Positions 10,729 to 24,135 are shown, counted from the stretch's first letter. The stretch is DNA of 64,000 nucleotides from Albula goreensis (GCA_022829145.1 CM040753.1:15080884-15144883); one strand, 5' to 3'. Notes: generated from the letters alone by a model not told the origin. Translations and numbers: made by a program.

Positions 10729-11438
10729 TTAGGCTATGTTCACACTGTCAGTCCAAATACAATTTTTTTGCATATCCAATCAGAATCTGATCTCCCTGAT
10801 TGAGTGTTTGCATTATATATTGCAAGTGATCAGATCCGATCTGTGTGCCCGGATGGCTATCCTCATTTTCGGACTTATCCGCATTGGTTGCTATAGTAAT
10901 GACATTGCGTCCGGAAGTAGCAGAGGTAGTAATGGCATTGCGCCGGTAAGTCGAAGTAATTGATGTAATCAAACCAAAATGGAAGGTAATTAAATGGGCT
11001 TGCTTATTTTCAAGATGGCAATGTGGAGCTGCGGTGCAAGTTTTATTAAAATAATATACGTTATTTCGTGCAGTTGTCATCGCCGGTATCACTGTCCAGT
11101 GAGGAATGTGGTCTATCCAAACTAGCATGCTAGCTCATCAATCCAAACTCGCATGCTTCCTGTACGTGTGATGTGCACGTGAACTTTATGTGGCATCAAA
11201 AGTCACAAACATAAAAAAAACCCACCTGAAATCCGATCAGAGCGGTCAGACCTAAACGGATTTGCAAAAATGCAATTTTGAATAGGCTTTCAAATCACCT
11301 ACGAATGTGGTTTGAAACAGATTTGTAAAAATCGGATCTTGTGTTTTTTGGCTGTTCAGACTTGTTACATATGATCAGATTCCAATCAGATATGCCCAGA
11401 AAAACCGGATTTGGACTGACAGTGTGAACACAGCCTAA
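10729..11438. mobile_element. 710-bp inverted-repeat DNA element (MITE)
   Basis: The two ends are inverse copies over about 65 bp. The left end begins TTAGGCTATGTTCACACTGT; the inverted right end begins TTAGGCTGTGTTCACACTGT. Similarity continues through CAGTCCAAATNC, GCATATC and AATCTGATC words. Subterminal regions carry many GATC-containing words such as GATCAGATCCGATCT. There is no transposase, so it is non-autonomous. The target duplication is ambiguous: TA is possible, with no 8- or 9-bp duplication. I therefore leave the superfamily open. The 126-residue minus-strand frame inside has no recognisable domain. Confidence 0.85.
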
Positions 11439-11565
11439 GGAGCTCAGGAAAGGGTTAAAACTGACTTGGTTTTTGTAAACTGTAATGTTGGGGAGAATTT
11501 CTCATTTTTGGTATCTGCTTTCTGGATGTATTCTTGTCTTCTTTTTTATTACTTTTTTTTCCTTT
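11439..11565. other. Short spacer, nothing recognised
   Basis: AT-rich sequence between the MITE and the trinucleotide array. Confidence 0.4.
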
Positions 11566-11567
11566 TT

Positions 11568-11756
11568 ATACTACTGTTGCTGCTACTACTACCATGACCA
11601 CTACTGCTACTACTACTACTACTACTACTGCTATTACTGCTGCTACTACTACAACTACCACTAATAATGATAATAATAATTATAATAATAATAATAAGAA
11701 GAAGAAGAAAAAAAAAGAAGAAGAAGAAGAAGAAGAAGAAGAAGAATTAATAATGA
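11568..11756 (+). repeat. Compound trinucleotide microsatellite
   Basis: Begins as imperfect CTA/ACT repeats, passes through AAT/ATA repeats and ends in AAG/GAA repeats. In one frame it reads as homopolymer-like threonine, asparagine, lysine and glutamate runs. That frame is a product of the repeat, not a gene. Confidence 0.95.
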
Positions 11757-11759
11757 GCA

Positions 11760-13035
11760 TTACTGTGGAATTACTGAATTACAGTTTGTTTGTTTGTTTT
11801 TTTTTTCCCCAAACTGTTCCAGGACAGGCTTTGCAGTAGTCAGGGCAAGCCATAAATACGTACAATTAACATGGGAGTGTGCATTTACTGCAGAGCTCCA
11901 GTCAACCAGGATCGCTGTAATGATTGTGACTGTTTAACATTACAGTATGTTTCACATTTATTGTGAATAACTGAAGCAACAGGCTGCATAGTGGATTCAA
12001 ATAAGGGTTCTCTGAGAAGGTCATGTGTAATTATTGAATTTCACTGAAAGTCACACAAACACTTCCAGTTTTATAATTGAATTCATAGTTCCTAAAAATA
12101 CTGCAGTCTTGTGTAGCCCAAGGCATATTAGAAATAAGGGGCAAGATTTCTTTAAACAATTTAATTATAGCTTGAAAATAGCTGTAAATAAGAGCTTGGA
12201 TGATTTTTCCTTCATGTTACATGTAAGTTATTCATATTTCATGGGTCTTTTGGAAAATTTAAATGAATGCTGAAGTACAAAGTATACAGCCTGGGTAAAT
12301 TTTTAGCTTCTCACAGTAAGACACTGAAGTGCAAATGGGAAAACATGACTTAAGCTGGATAGAACATTTTGTAAAGGCAATGTTAATTCCACAAGCTAGG
12401 ATCTGTGAATGACCATATTCACAGTTTTGATAAAAGATTATTATTATCATTATTATTGTGGTATTATGCAGAATGTTTTCCTTTGGTTTTGGCTAATTAC
12501 CATGCAGCACACAATGTTTTTAAATGATTTAATGAAAAAAAAATTCTACATATTTCATACACAAACGTAATCTTAACATATACTGATGGATATCATGCAA
12601 CCTTCTAATAACGTAAAGAAGGAAATATGTAAAATGCATTGCAATGATGTATGAAGCACTAAAATGGCAGATTTGGTTAACATTATCAGCATTCTTGATA
12701 ATGTTTATACAAGCGAGAATCCACATTTCAAGTGCTTTTTACTGGAATAACAAAACTAAATTTTGAAGAGGACATTCTTGGAGTGTTCCTTCTGACTTTA
12801 CGTCAACCTTCAAGGGCCATCCTGAAAATTGGGAAAATGTTGAGAATGTTTTATTCTAACATTCTGTGGTAGTTCAAAAAGCATTAGATGGGAAACAAAC
12901 CAAAGACACTCATTATGAAAGAGTAAGAGAAGAAGGCATTAGTGGCCTCTTCAGGCGGACGACCAAGACTTGTTCCCTGTCACTGAGACACTGCAGAACT
13001 AATAGATTTGTCCTGGGTGTTTGAGAGAAAATACA
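11760..13035. other. Single-copy AT-rich sequence
   Basis: No gene or element recognised. Includes a small ATT run near 12438-12460. Confidence 0.45.
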
Positions 13036-13037
13036 TC

Positions 13038-13066
13038 ACTGAAGAAGAAGAAAAAGAAGAAGGAGA
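13038..13066 (+). repeat. Short (GAA)n tract
   Basis: Imperfect GAA/AAG repeat of about nine units. Confidence 0.75.
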
Positions 13067-13069
13067 TGA

Positions 13070-15165
13070 GGAAGGGATGAAAGGGGAAGGAGGATCTAGG
13101 CCTCTCTCTTCATCTTAATTTCAGCTCAAAGAGAAAGAAAAACAGCGTTGAGGAACATTTCACATCTCACCTCATCCACACCCTGGTCCCCCATCTATCA
13201 TTACTGACAGGCCAAATCCCCCTCTTTCACTCTGCTGATTTTAATAGGCAGGGGGGTATTAACAAAAATCAGATTTAAAAGAGGGGATAATTGATTTGGA
13301 TGCAGCCTCTCGGCCTAAATTTTGTACTCCATTTTTCTTGGTTGATCAAAAAAAAAAAAACAACTGCTGCTGCTTTTCATCTTCCATCCATTCCCCTTTG
13401 TGGAAGGATGGATGCCGTATTTGGCCATGGGCCCTGATGAAAACGTGGCATAGAGTGAGGCTTTTGTGCAGAGCAAGGCCGAAGACTCATGCCTAGGACT
13501 ACAGTCAGGTTTCATTCCCAGGTTGGGCTGGGAAACCAGGGGCAGTGAAATAGGTGAGGGTGGGTGGAATGGTGAAGGTGGGAGGTTACAATGAGAACAA
13601 AAGGAACAAAATATGAATCATATTTAATTCAGTCTCTACAGTTGTATAACACTCACTAATATACCAGAAAACACAGAATCCTGGTATAATAATTATTATT
13701 GTTTAAAAAATAGTCAGCTACAAATGTATTCTGTATCAATTAGAGTGACACTTTATGATAAAAGACATGGGAACACCACATCAGCAAGCCAGATTACTGG
13801 AACCCAGACGCTAGGTTTAGGTTTCAAGTCTCTCTTCATATTTTTCAGGTCATAAAAGGGAAGAAAATAGAGTGGAGTGAAAAAGAGAGGTTTATAACTA
13901 TGTTGGTCTCTCTCTCTCTCTCCCTCTGTCGCGTTGCTGTAAAACACGTTTACTTCTTCCTTTTTGCTGCTTAATACACATATATTTTTATTTGTCCTCA
14001 AAGGGGTAATAAAAATGGAGTTATGTATTGCTTTCTGCCAAATGGACAACAGTTTGCACTGATGGATATCGCAGACCTCATTGTTTGTGCATGTTCTCTG
14101 CACCTAATACCTGTCCCTAACCATTGTAGTCACCTTCCTTACTTGACTTAGTTTAAAGTTCTATTCAACTTCCCTAAATGAACGTAGCCTAAATATGTAT
14201 TCAACTCCCCAAACCTAACTTTTAAGCCTTTTGTATCCTCTCAGTTCATATGATTACCTTGAAGATATTGGTGACATGCCAAAAAGTGTCTATCTTCATT
14301 GGCCTGAGCTAATCCCACACACAAAGATAATTGTGAAGTGGTCCAGCTTGGATCTGTTTATCTGTTAAGCATGCTGTGTAACTGTTCCTATTCTTCAAAG
14401 GCTCTCAGTCCATTCGGGACAAATCTCAGTTTGAATAATATTTTAAGCACCAGTGGACAATGTGTGTGAAAAGGCAAAACAAAAGTGTTAGAGAAATAAA
14501 TATTTACATCACATTTTATGCTTGCATTTCTGCCTGAAATGTTGTGGTTTGATTACACATATTTGTGAAAGTGATTTCTGCTGAAGTTTGGCCAACCCAG
14601 TCACAGGAAATTAAACAGGACTTCAGTAGCCAATCACACTGAATTCCTACTGTGGGACATACTGGAATTGGAAGTGAAAGGTTAGGGGTCAGGGTTAAAG
14701 GATGGTGGGCACAGCTGTCTGCAATGAAGTGCACCTTTAGCCCTGTGAATAACCCCCCAGCACCAGATGTATCCAACCCCTACCCACTCTAACCTACATT
14801 TTTCCCTAAAAACATCTTGGCCTTGATTCCACTGCAGCCAGGTTTCTGCTGATCAGGGAATTCCAGCACATTTTTGGCCTTGTTTGTTTGTTATACTTTA
14901 AATCGGCTCCCCGGGCTGAATCCATTAGTCAGAGTGACTGCTTAAATACCTCTGTGATATGAATCTCCACAGAGACTGAAACACAAACACTTTCCTTCTT
15001 ATCAGGGAAGCTATCCAGGTTCAAAGGTAGTTAAGAGGCCTAGTTTGGCAGTGAAAATGATAAAACAATTGCTGTAAAATTTGTGACTCTGTCTTAAAAA
15101 AAAAAAAGTTCATTATAAACCATGGTTTGCTGCAGTCAATTTTTAGGAAGGAATGAAGCTCTTTA
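13070..15165. other. Single-copy sequence
   Basis: No gene recognised. A short TC microsatellite lies at 13906-13926. Open frames at 13296-13515 overlap on both strands, a sign of stop-poor composition rather than coding. Confidence 0.4.
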
Positions 15166-15171
15166 TGGACT

Positions 15172-15173
<2 letters not shown>

Positions 15174-15211
<38 letters not shown>
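15174..15211 (+). repeat. (CA)n microsatellite
   Basis: About 19 CA units. Confidence 0.95.
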
Positions 15212-15212
<1 letters not shown>

Positions 15213-15331
15213 ACAGCTACAGATCAGAGGGACAATCATACCTCCCCTTGATGACCAAAGTTCTCATTCGGCACTAAGTTCAGAAGCCTTACACTGCATC
15301 CCACTGATGCCAACTGTGCCAACACAGTGCC

Positions 15332-15370
15332 AGGGATTGTAGCAGTGCCAGACTAGGGATTGTAGCAGTG
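15332..15370 (+). repeat. Short tandem duplication, period 23
   Basis: AGGGATTGTAGCAGTG occurs at 15332-15347 and again at 15355-15370. Confidence 0.8.
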
Positions 15371-15544
15371 ATGGGCATACCACTCAGGCCTCTCCCCTCC
15401 AAAATGAGCAAGCAGCCCCACTAATTTAACCAGAGTCAGATCACCCCTTCAAGCCAGGGGGCATTATCATAATATATTTTATTTATCAAACAGCCAGCAC
15501 GCATGCTGTTTTTTCACCACCTGTTAGTGTTGCAATCTCCACGT

Positions 15545-15800
15545 CCACCAGATGCAAATCAGGCCTGGGCCCTGTTAATAATTGAGCTCTGAAATGCATC
15601 TTCAAAGTGCAGGCAGCAGATGTCTGCCATCCCCTAGGGACCTCGTCTTGGAGGAATCGATAAATAAGGCAGAGCTATGGAAACGCAGACGGAGCAAGCT
15701 CAGAAAAAAAAATGCTGATCAGTTCCCTGGCAGGTCGAAGCTGTGACGTGGCTGCTGATTAGAGAAGACCTGCCAACTAAGAGAGCTGTAGAGAGAACCT
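15545..15800. promoter_or_regulatory. Candidate conserved non-coding element with octamer-like site
   Basis: Contains ATGCAAAT at 15552-15559, the POU/octamer word, then AATAATTGAG and a repeat-free, GC-balanced stretch. Looks like a vertebrate developmental enhancer by texture. Conservation untested. Confidence 0.3.
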
Positions 15801-15984
15801 CCCTGAGATTGAATGGCAGCTTCTTATTTTTCCAAAGGACTTTCGTTAAGTGGATGCAAAGCAATAGCTATGAGCCTGAGTAGTTTCTCACTCCAGCGTT
15901 GTTTAACTTGGACAAATTTCCAGGGACTTTCTTTGCAAACATTTCAAAGATTTACAGTAACAGGATACTATAGAAAATAGTTGT

Positions 15985-16693
15985 GGGCAAATTTACTAGG
16001 ATCTCAAATAAGTGGCTTTATTTAGCATACCTACCCAAAGTATTTGCACATCTTATCATTTCAGTCTATACAAATATTCAACTCATTAGATAAATGGCAC
16101 CACCCTCAAAAAGCCATATTTAAATAAGGGAATTTATGTTTTAAAAAGGGATCTCAAAACTGGGAAGGAAGAAAAGGGCTATTGTTGCATTTAACTAGCT
16201 GGCACTTTCCTTATACTGTCAAACTGTGACTGCCAGAGTAAGAGATTTGTCAGGCCTGAAGTGATTGCAAGTATAGTCACTAGAAGTACTCACACTGTTA
16301 GTATTTCATAAAATCACATTTCCATCAGATGAGGGATTTTATTTTGGGTTTTTTTTTTCATTGTTACATAACTCAAGTGAAGAATGAAATGTAGTAACAA
16401 TCAAAGACCAAAAGTAGAGAACAGGTATTTTTTTTATCTCATGTAAATCTCTTTGGCAAGTCAGAGAAAGATAATAGATAAATATTTCCTGAAATAGGAA
16501 GGTTACTTTCACACAGGCAAAATTTTGCATATTTATTCAAGCTAACCCATTGTGAAAAAATAGGCATATGTTTCAAATATGCATATATTGTAACACATTT
16601 ATTTGCATTTTGTTACTTGAATACCTTGTGCACATGGTAATGGCTGAACATATGATTTTGTGCACACAAACCATTAGTAAATCACCCCCTTAG
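15985..16693. mobile_element. Possible small DNA element, right end shared with 60.9 kb
   Basis: The right end TTAGTAAATCACCCCCTTAG (16674-16693) matches 17 of 20 bases with a sequence at 60869-60888. A weak inverse of it, GGGCAAATTTACTAGG, lies near 15985. The right end is supported by the repeat; the left end is tentative. No transposase. Confidence 0.3.
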
Positions 16694-17375
16694 TTTTATT
16701 TGTAGTGTAATGCCTAATTAATGCATAATTATGATATGTTAGTTTTTGACAACCTTTCATTTCGACACCCTGCTTGCCTCATTCTGTTAACTATAGTCAC
16801 CCCTTCTGATGAATTATGAGTTTCTAAGGGTGGGTATGTGGAATGGTTAACACCTAGAACCAACTAAATTAACCCTCAGAAATATGAGGGCACCAATGAG
16901 ATTGTAGGAAACCTAAAACAGCCAAAAACTCAACAAACTCTATCAGAGATCAAACATCTGGAGTTGAGACTTCTGGGCACACTACTTTTCTTAGATTTCC
17001 TTTCCAAAGAATTCTGATTATTCTTTAAAGTCTGTTACCATTCGGGATCAACTTCTGTTCCCCAGAAAGGAATAAAACCAAGTCTATTCTGCTTTTAGAA
17101 AGATGGATTTACTAAATTAAGATATTGCATGCTGTTGTTGTGCTCCCATTTATGCTTAAACTCTTCATTGTCCAAGTACAAAAGACAGTGTGTATTTGTT
17201 GCAAAAAAAAAAAAAACATTTTATTTATCATTGATTGTATGCTTTTAAAAAGATGCAAAAAGTGAACAGGGTTTGTTGTGACAGAATATTTGAAGAGTAC
17301 CGGGCAATGGTACAGGAAATCAGCAATTAGAGACTATACTTTTCAGAAGGCAGAGTCAGCAGAACTGGCACTGTT
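16694..17375. other. Single-copy sequence
   Basis: No gene recognised. Poly-A run near 17203-17216. Confidence 0.4.
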
Positions 17376-17379
17376 GAAT

Positions 17380-17575
17380 TCTCATTGAGAGCAGGGCAAG
17401 AGAAAAGTCCTGTCCCTCCTGTTTCTCTGCAATGAGCATTCAATCAATAGCATGCATTTCTCTCAGACATGGATGAGGCATTAATGAGCTTCAAACTGCA
17501 ATGAGGGCTAATTAAGAGAGGGAGCTGGAGTGAGCAATTCTTTGTTAATAGATTTATGAACAAAAAATTATGTCA
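17380..17575. promoter_or_regulatory. Candidate conserved non-coding element
   Basis: Several homeodomain or TALE-type words in a repeat-free stretch: TCAATCAATAG, GCATTAATGAGC and GGGCTAATTAAGAG. Regulatory role is inference. Confidence 0.3.
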
Positions 17576-17621
17576 TCATAAAGGAATCAACAATCACAGT
17601 GAGAAACAGCAGCAGGGAGAA

Positions 17622-17720
17622 CACATGCATGCACACACACAGTTTCTCTCACACACATGCATACATACTCTCTTGCCCCCCCCTCCCACACACACACACG
17701 CACACACACACACATACACA
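17622..17720 (+). repeat. Imperfect (CA)n region with C-rich interruption
   Basis: CA repeats broken by CATGCATA words and a run of nine cytosines near 17676. Confidence 0.85.
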
Positions 17721-19995
17721 GTCTCATAGTTAGTTAGACACACCCAAGTTCTATTTTCCCACTTTCAGACTGACTGACCATCTTTCTTCTCCTCCAGCCC
17801 TTCATTTGGTTATATCTGAAAACAAAGAGGAAGTGAAGAGATTTATATAAAAGGAGAAAAAAAGTAACAGCTTTTTAATGAGTTATTTGTTTTTGACACT
17901 TTCTCCCACTCTTTCTATCTGTTTGTCTGTGTTTTGTTCAGATTTTTTTCCAGCATAAATAAATAGAGATTACAAGAGATTCCACTGTGGTAAGAGCAGT
18001 GTGGCAATGATTTTTCCCGGCCTAGAAGGGGGGCAGTTCGGGGGAACCGCTACGTCATTAGCCTGCACCCTGACTACTAATTGAGCATGCAACAATCAGA
18101 ATGAATTCCCTAACCCCTCTACCAACCCACCACCCCCCCACAAAAAAGTCCTTTCATGCAGGGAGTAGCAATAATGAATGCAGCGACTGAGAGCAGTTGA
18201 GTTAGGCTCTGTGGACTGTGCCAGCCAGCCTCTCGCCTCCATTTACCCAGTATGAAACCACAAGAGCCATTTGTAAGACTGAATGTATTTAAGGCTGGTA
18301 CAATAGAGAAGCAGGACCACATGAAAGGCAGGCTGTGCTGCTACTTCTCTCTGGTCTCCATGCCAGTGGATGACAAGGAACGAGTTTGCAGACCGCCACC
18401 AGAGTATCAGGGCCAAATGAAAGACATTGCTGTAATGTGGACACTGGGGTTTGGGCCATGCTGTGACGTGACAGTATTAAAATAAGCAGTGCAGAAGGAT
18501 GTCACCAAAGAAGCATAAACACATATAGAAGCAGGAATTGCCTGATGGGTCTGCATTGGCCCATGCAAAATGGGCAGCGCTGGTGCCTCAACATGCTCAT
18601 CGTTCAGCATAGCACATGAAAATAAAACATAGGGGCTTTTGTACAAGGCTCATGTAAGGTTACCTAGGTTACCTAGCTTTCTCCCCTTGGATTGGTAACT
18701 GCTGGTAACTGCACTGTTGTCGGAATAACCATATAGAGTTCTTACCTTTTTCTGGTCCAATCTCACCACTTTACGTTGCTTTTAGCCATTTTGGGTCTGC
18801 AGAAAATGAATGACAAGCATCAGACAGTGTGGATCTCTGGTCTCTGTATGCATTCAGCAAAACATTACGTTCACAACCAAAACAGGTTGTGTCTTGTAGC
18901 ACAAGTAGTCTCGGAACCCAGATGGTAAGATTTGAGAGATGCCAAGACATAAACTGTTCAAACTGTAGCAGCAATTGCCTTGACAAGGGCATGTGGTTTA
19001 GACACTGGTAAGATTCACAGATGGATCTTGATTACAAGAGAGAAAAATATTTTTGATTGGTTCAAATTACTAATTGTTTGACAGCTAAGTGTCACTCCAC
19101 CGCAACAGAATTTATCAATTTTAGGTGAATTTAATCATTGGTTGTATGTACGATAGATGTAAAAGTGGATCATACAGTCACTCAAGGTAAGGCCATTTGT
19201 CATTTGTAATATATATGCCAAGCTTTTTGCAGTATTAAAGATTAAAAAGTATTAAAGATTACAATAATATCTGCATAGTCTGCAGCTAAATTATCATATT
19301 GTTTTGGGCACTGTCAAATTCATTTAATCAATCCTCATACACAAGCGAATTAAACAAGGAGATCCCCATTGTAGCAGACCCCTGATTATGAGAAACAGTT
19401 GGACATTAGCCTGGTACACATTCTCCAATCACACCTTGTGATTGATGGGCCTTAGGAGCTGCAGCCAAAACTGACCAGCAAATGACATTTGGCCTGTACC
19501 GTTGCTGGACCGCAGTCTTGCACAGTGGGTGAGGGTGGAAGTGGGGGGTTGCTATTTGTGGGAAGGGAGCATCTGTGCTGATGACCAGGAAGGTGGGTTG
19601 GCACAACAACCACAGCAGCCCACTTTACAGCATGCCAGGTGGGGAGAGCTGCTGATCAAACAGAGAGAGAAAGGAGAAACCCATGCAGAAATCTAAGCAA
19701 AGAACGAGCCCTCAATGAATCCCAAGATGAGCATACAAATGCAGTGTCAAAACTTCTTCCAATATGATTAGAAAGGTTCAATACACTGCGATTTCTTGGT
19801 CTTGTTCTTGACATTTCTTGATTGGGAATGTTTTCAGTGATACTTGTACTGTACATACTCCATGTCTGTCTATTATTAAATACACAGAGTTTATTGTGAC
19901 TGGAATAGTAGCATTTCCTTATGAATCAAGTCCAATGTTGGAAAATTGGCATGATATCAATGTGTCATGGACACAGGAAATGATTGTTTATGCTA
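17721..19995. other. Single-copy sequence
   Basis: No recognised gene. Short imperfect repeats only, for example TATTAAAGATTA twice near 19233-19261. The open frames at 18119-19696 have no domains. Confidence 0.4.
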
Positions 19996-20006
19996 ATCTG
20001 GAAGAA

Positions 20007-20009
<3 letters not shown>

Positions 20010-20052
<43 letters not shown>
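20010..20052. repeat. (TA)n microsatellite
   Basis: About 21 TA units. Self-complementary, so able to extrude a cruciform. Confidence 0.95.
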
Positions 20053-20056
<4 letters not shown>

Positions 20057-20059
20057 TAA

Positions 20060-21220
20060 ATCTGGATCTAATCTTTGTCTAATCTTTGTCAAGGTATGGT
20101 TTTTCAATATATAGTTTTTTTGCATCTAATATGTGTATTGTCATGAAATCATTGGATTTTTACTACTGTGTCCTAGCGATGCAGTGGCATGGTTCTGCTC
20201 TCATATTTTCATTGTCAGTGGAGAGAAGGACTGGGTCTCAGCAAATAAGGAAAAAAATCTCCTCTGTTGCCAAGTTGCGTTGCTACCATTATCCCAGGAT
20301 CAAAATTCTGTACCATGGTAAACAATGCCACGGTCTTGATTACCACTTTGAAAGTATAATTATCTTGGTAAGAGTTTAATTATACTTGCAGGCTCTGCAG
20401 TATGATAGAAGTAATTTTAAGAGAGACACAAATACCCCGATTGAGACCAGCTACCCACCCTCTCTTATGGACTGTAATGCTATTGTTTTAGCAGAGCGCT
20501 TGTCTCTGTTAACAGGGTAAGTAGCATCCTGACCTTCTCTTAAAAGCCCAATGCTGGGGCGGGTGTTCATCTCCTTGGGAAAGCCTAAGCTGCTGAAAGA
20601 GTACCAGGGTGAATGACGGACCTGTTTTGCTTCGGCGTTTCTGCAGCCTTGTCTCTACACTGCCTGCAAAGAGCTCATGTTTCACCAGACACAGCAGAGT
20701 CCAAACTTCTGATGTTTCAATCAAGCATTAATGAACCCCCATGTCTGAGCAGTCAGTTACCCCAGGAGAAGAGATCAAGTTTGCCCTGGGGGGGTGGGGG
20801 GTTTGGGGGGATCGGAAAATGGAGAACCCAGACTGAGTCTCACAGGGGTTTTATAACGATGCTTGAGACAGTTGCAATAGCATTTGTGGGGTGAAAACAG
20901 TCGATGTCCATGGGTATCTAGATTTGACATGGCTTTGATATACTAAAAACAGACCATTTCAGAAGAATAGTAACACTATGATATGCATGACTCCTCAAAA
21001 ATGTAATTTAATTTTACAGCATATATTGTCCTTGGTTTATCTGGAAATCAAGAAGGGTCATTTCAAATAATCAAAAATGGACATTTCAGTGACAAGAATG
21101 ATAGCAGAGTGATAAAGTTGGGAGTTAATGCATGATCCCATTCCAGGTGTATCCATGTATGACACAAGAGGCCATGTTCAGAACATACAACTGCAATCAA
21201 TGATGGATGTCAGGCTACTA
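20060..21220. other. Single-copy sequence with a G-rich tract
   Basis: No gene recognised. GGGGGGG, GGGGGG and GGGGGG runs at about 20788-20810 form a G-quadruplex-type motif on the + strand. Confidence 0.4.
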
Positions 21221-21224
21221 TTGC

Positions 21225-21800
21225 TTTATGTACAATAGCCTTTTGGGAGGAAGGTGTTTGAGCCTTTAGGATGATCAAATGGGAGCAGCTGACCTGTGAT
21301 GGATACCGTGGATACCATGGGTCCCCACAGCAGTCTCAGAACCCCAAAGCGGCTGTGTTTGGGGAGAAATCTGAGCCCCGGCCTCTTTGAGAGGGTGGGG
21401 CCAGACATGTGTCCACTGAAGCGACTGTCATCATGGGCATCATCATCCGTCTGTTCCAGATGATCACAGGCCATTGGACAAGCCCAAGAGGCTTTAATGC
21501 TGGAGCTGTCAGCATCCACAGCGTTTCCAGCACCTGCCTTCCACCAGCAAACGTCACTGCATCTCTGTGAGGGGATGCAGGCTCCAACAGTCTGTCTCCA
21601 CCCACAGTGTGCTTGCTCCAGTAATTGTCTGGCTCACGGAGATGTGTGCATAGCCAGGCCTTACAGACAGAGCACACCCAGAAGTCTGGGCTCAACCCTG
21701 CACCAGATGCTGAGCTGGAGCCGTGGAATTAATTCATCTCTTTTCTGCAATCTGATAAAGCGGAGGTCAGGAGATCTTGTGGCAGCTCTGACAAACAATC
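21225..21800. other. GC-richer stop-poor block
   Basis: Open frames of 97-119 codons overlap on the minus strand and another of 106 codons runs on the plus strand. None shows a domain. Mutually overlapping frames suggest composition rather than coding. It could be a regulatory block. Confidence 0.25.
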
Positions 21801-24130
21801 ACATCCAGACAGATTGACGCAAAGCTGTAGCAAGAATAATGCATGAAATTTCTCACTGCCGTGAATGTTTGTTGACACAAGAATTTCCAATGGATTGACC
21901 TGAATTCAGTTTTTTTTTGGAACAACAGTTTCATCTTCAGAAGGCTACCTCCATGAAATATTAAAATGAACACATTGTCTTAGTTCTACCAAAAAACAAA
22001 AGATGCATCATTCATGAGAACAAAACCCTCTTTTTTCCATACATGACATTTGTACACCATATTGTTTCTGACGCATAATTTTTCAAGCTGTTCACTCAGA
22101 CCTGCTGTTGACTCCCGTTGAATAGCACTCCATGATTCCATCTCCTAAGGCACTAATACATATAACTACATTACCTTCTTTCTGCCTGACTCCTTGCACT
22201 CATCTTTAACTTGTTTTGTTCTTTTTCTCTTTTTCCTATGAGATTTATCTTGAATATTCCATACGCCTTGAGAAACATGCCCATCATTTTCCCTTTGAGC
22301 ACAAAGCATAAAATATGAATTTGAATTTGAACACAGTGTAAACACCTCTGAATTGAGCCAATTATAAAGTTTCACACTGTGCTTTTGGGTGTGAGTAAAT
22401 GCTTGCCCACCTGGGGAACACTCTCTGTGGTGTCACTACTCCATCTCTCTACTGCATTACACAAATATTAAACAGTTAACAGAGTTAAAAAGTAGAAGAA
22501 GGTACCAACAGTGAGCTTTCAGCACTGAGCATATTTAATGCATTTTTACAATTTGGTATTCACCAATACACTTTGGCACAAAAAGTATGGCCCATATTCA
22601 GAGCTAAAAATGCACTGCATTATAATCAAGATTTTCATGTTTCATGTTGCACACAATCATATATTATAAACCCAGAAGCATATGTTATGTGTTTGAAATG
22701 GGTGGCATGTAGCACATGGTTCATACTATTTCTTATTTAATTCTTCTTTATCTGGTGACAGTTTTGATCAATGTTATTGCAATGGTAACAATATTTTTTG
22801 TGTGCAGATACAGCTCCAGAATTTACTTTGCTTACCTTTAACCAAACTTCAAAGTAGAAATGAGGCCAGTAATTCTGTCACACATTCATTTAATAGTGGG
22901 ATGTTTTCATAGACTCAGTAATGTGTTTTGTTGCTAGCCTATCCTACAATATTATATGAGTAACACATTATTTATCATTGTCATTTAAGAAAAAATAATA
23001 GTTGGTACATTGCTTTACAGTGTCCATAACTGAAATATGTAAATCAACTGATGATCCTGGAAGGACAATGCAATAAATGTATGATTTGCTGGATGGTCAT
23101 TGCTAACACACTTAATTGAGTTTTTAAATGTGTCACTCATTGAAATTGTGCTTGAACTGTATGAAATGGCTTGAACTCAATGGCAGGGATCATGAGTCTG
23201 AGTGTATCTTAACTGACCATGCAATTTCATCATGCATAGCTGAGAACAGATGGACAGCACACTGATGCAGCTCACAATTTCATTACCTCATTTATTTATT
23301 TTCTTTTAAAGTCTTATTATCAAGACTGGAAGAAAGAGGGAATACAAAGTAAATGCCCTTTTTCTGTCTGTGCAGGTGGTTTAGCTGGAATATAATTCAT
23401 TGATCAGGTATGTTTTTACATTTTGAGGAACAAATGTGAAGATAAACCAGCTGAATGTAATACAATGTCAGCATTTCATGGTCTAGAGATGTATTTTGTC
23501 ATTCATTCACCAGGTTCAGTCATTTTAAGTTGGGACACATTTTAAGTATTTTTAGATATCAGTACTTAGCCAAGCATGCAGTGTCCACTTCCTTGCTTTT
23601 ATCTATGGAGAAAAGCACTGCCCTATCTTTAAAGCAATTTCCTAAAATGACACCAATTTTGAGAGCTGGCTTGTTCTGCATTACTGGCTTATCAGACCAG
23701 CCCTCACTGAAACACCATGCAGTCCCTCCAGAGCATTCCTTTCCCCCACCAGTCTTATAATCAGTGAACCCATTAAACATGTTTTGTAAAAAAGTACTCT
23801 AAATGACACAGAGCAAACGGTTTAGCATGGTGAAGTGGCGAATGAATTGCTTGTCATCGACTGCTTCTGGTTTGGCTGAAGCAGCTGAAGGGGAAGCAGG
23901 TGATTGGGTTGACGTTGTATGTATATTTCTAAGGTGAGAGGTGAAGGTCAGACTGTTTCTGTGTAGTTTTATTTAACTATCTCAGACATTTAAATGCACA
24001 GGACAGGGAAAATCGATAGGACAATTTGACTGAGTAAAATTATAAAGAAAAGAATGGAATTTTGGTGCTGACCTTTCATTATACAAGGTCATACAATCTT
24101 CTCCTGAAAGAAACATTGGGTACAGAACTT
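21801..24130. other. Single-copy AT-rich sequence
   Basis: No gene, RNA or recognised element. Confidence 0.45.
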
Positions 24131-24131
24131 T

Positions 24132-24135
<4 letters not shown>

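Noticed and set aside
10748-11128. 126-codon minus frame inside the MITE
   Set aside because: No transposase motifs; the element is non-coding and the frame is incidental.
11534-11839. 101-codon frame with threonine, asparagine, lysine and glutamate runs
   Set aside because: It is the translation of a trinucleotide microsatellite.
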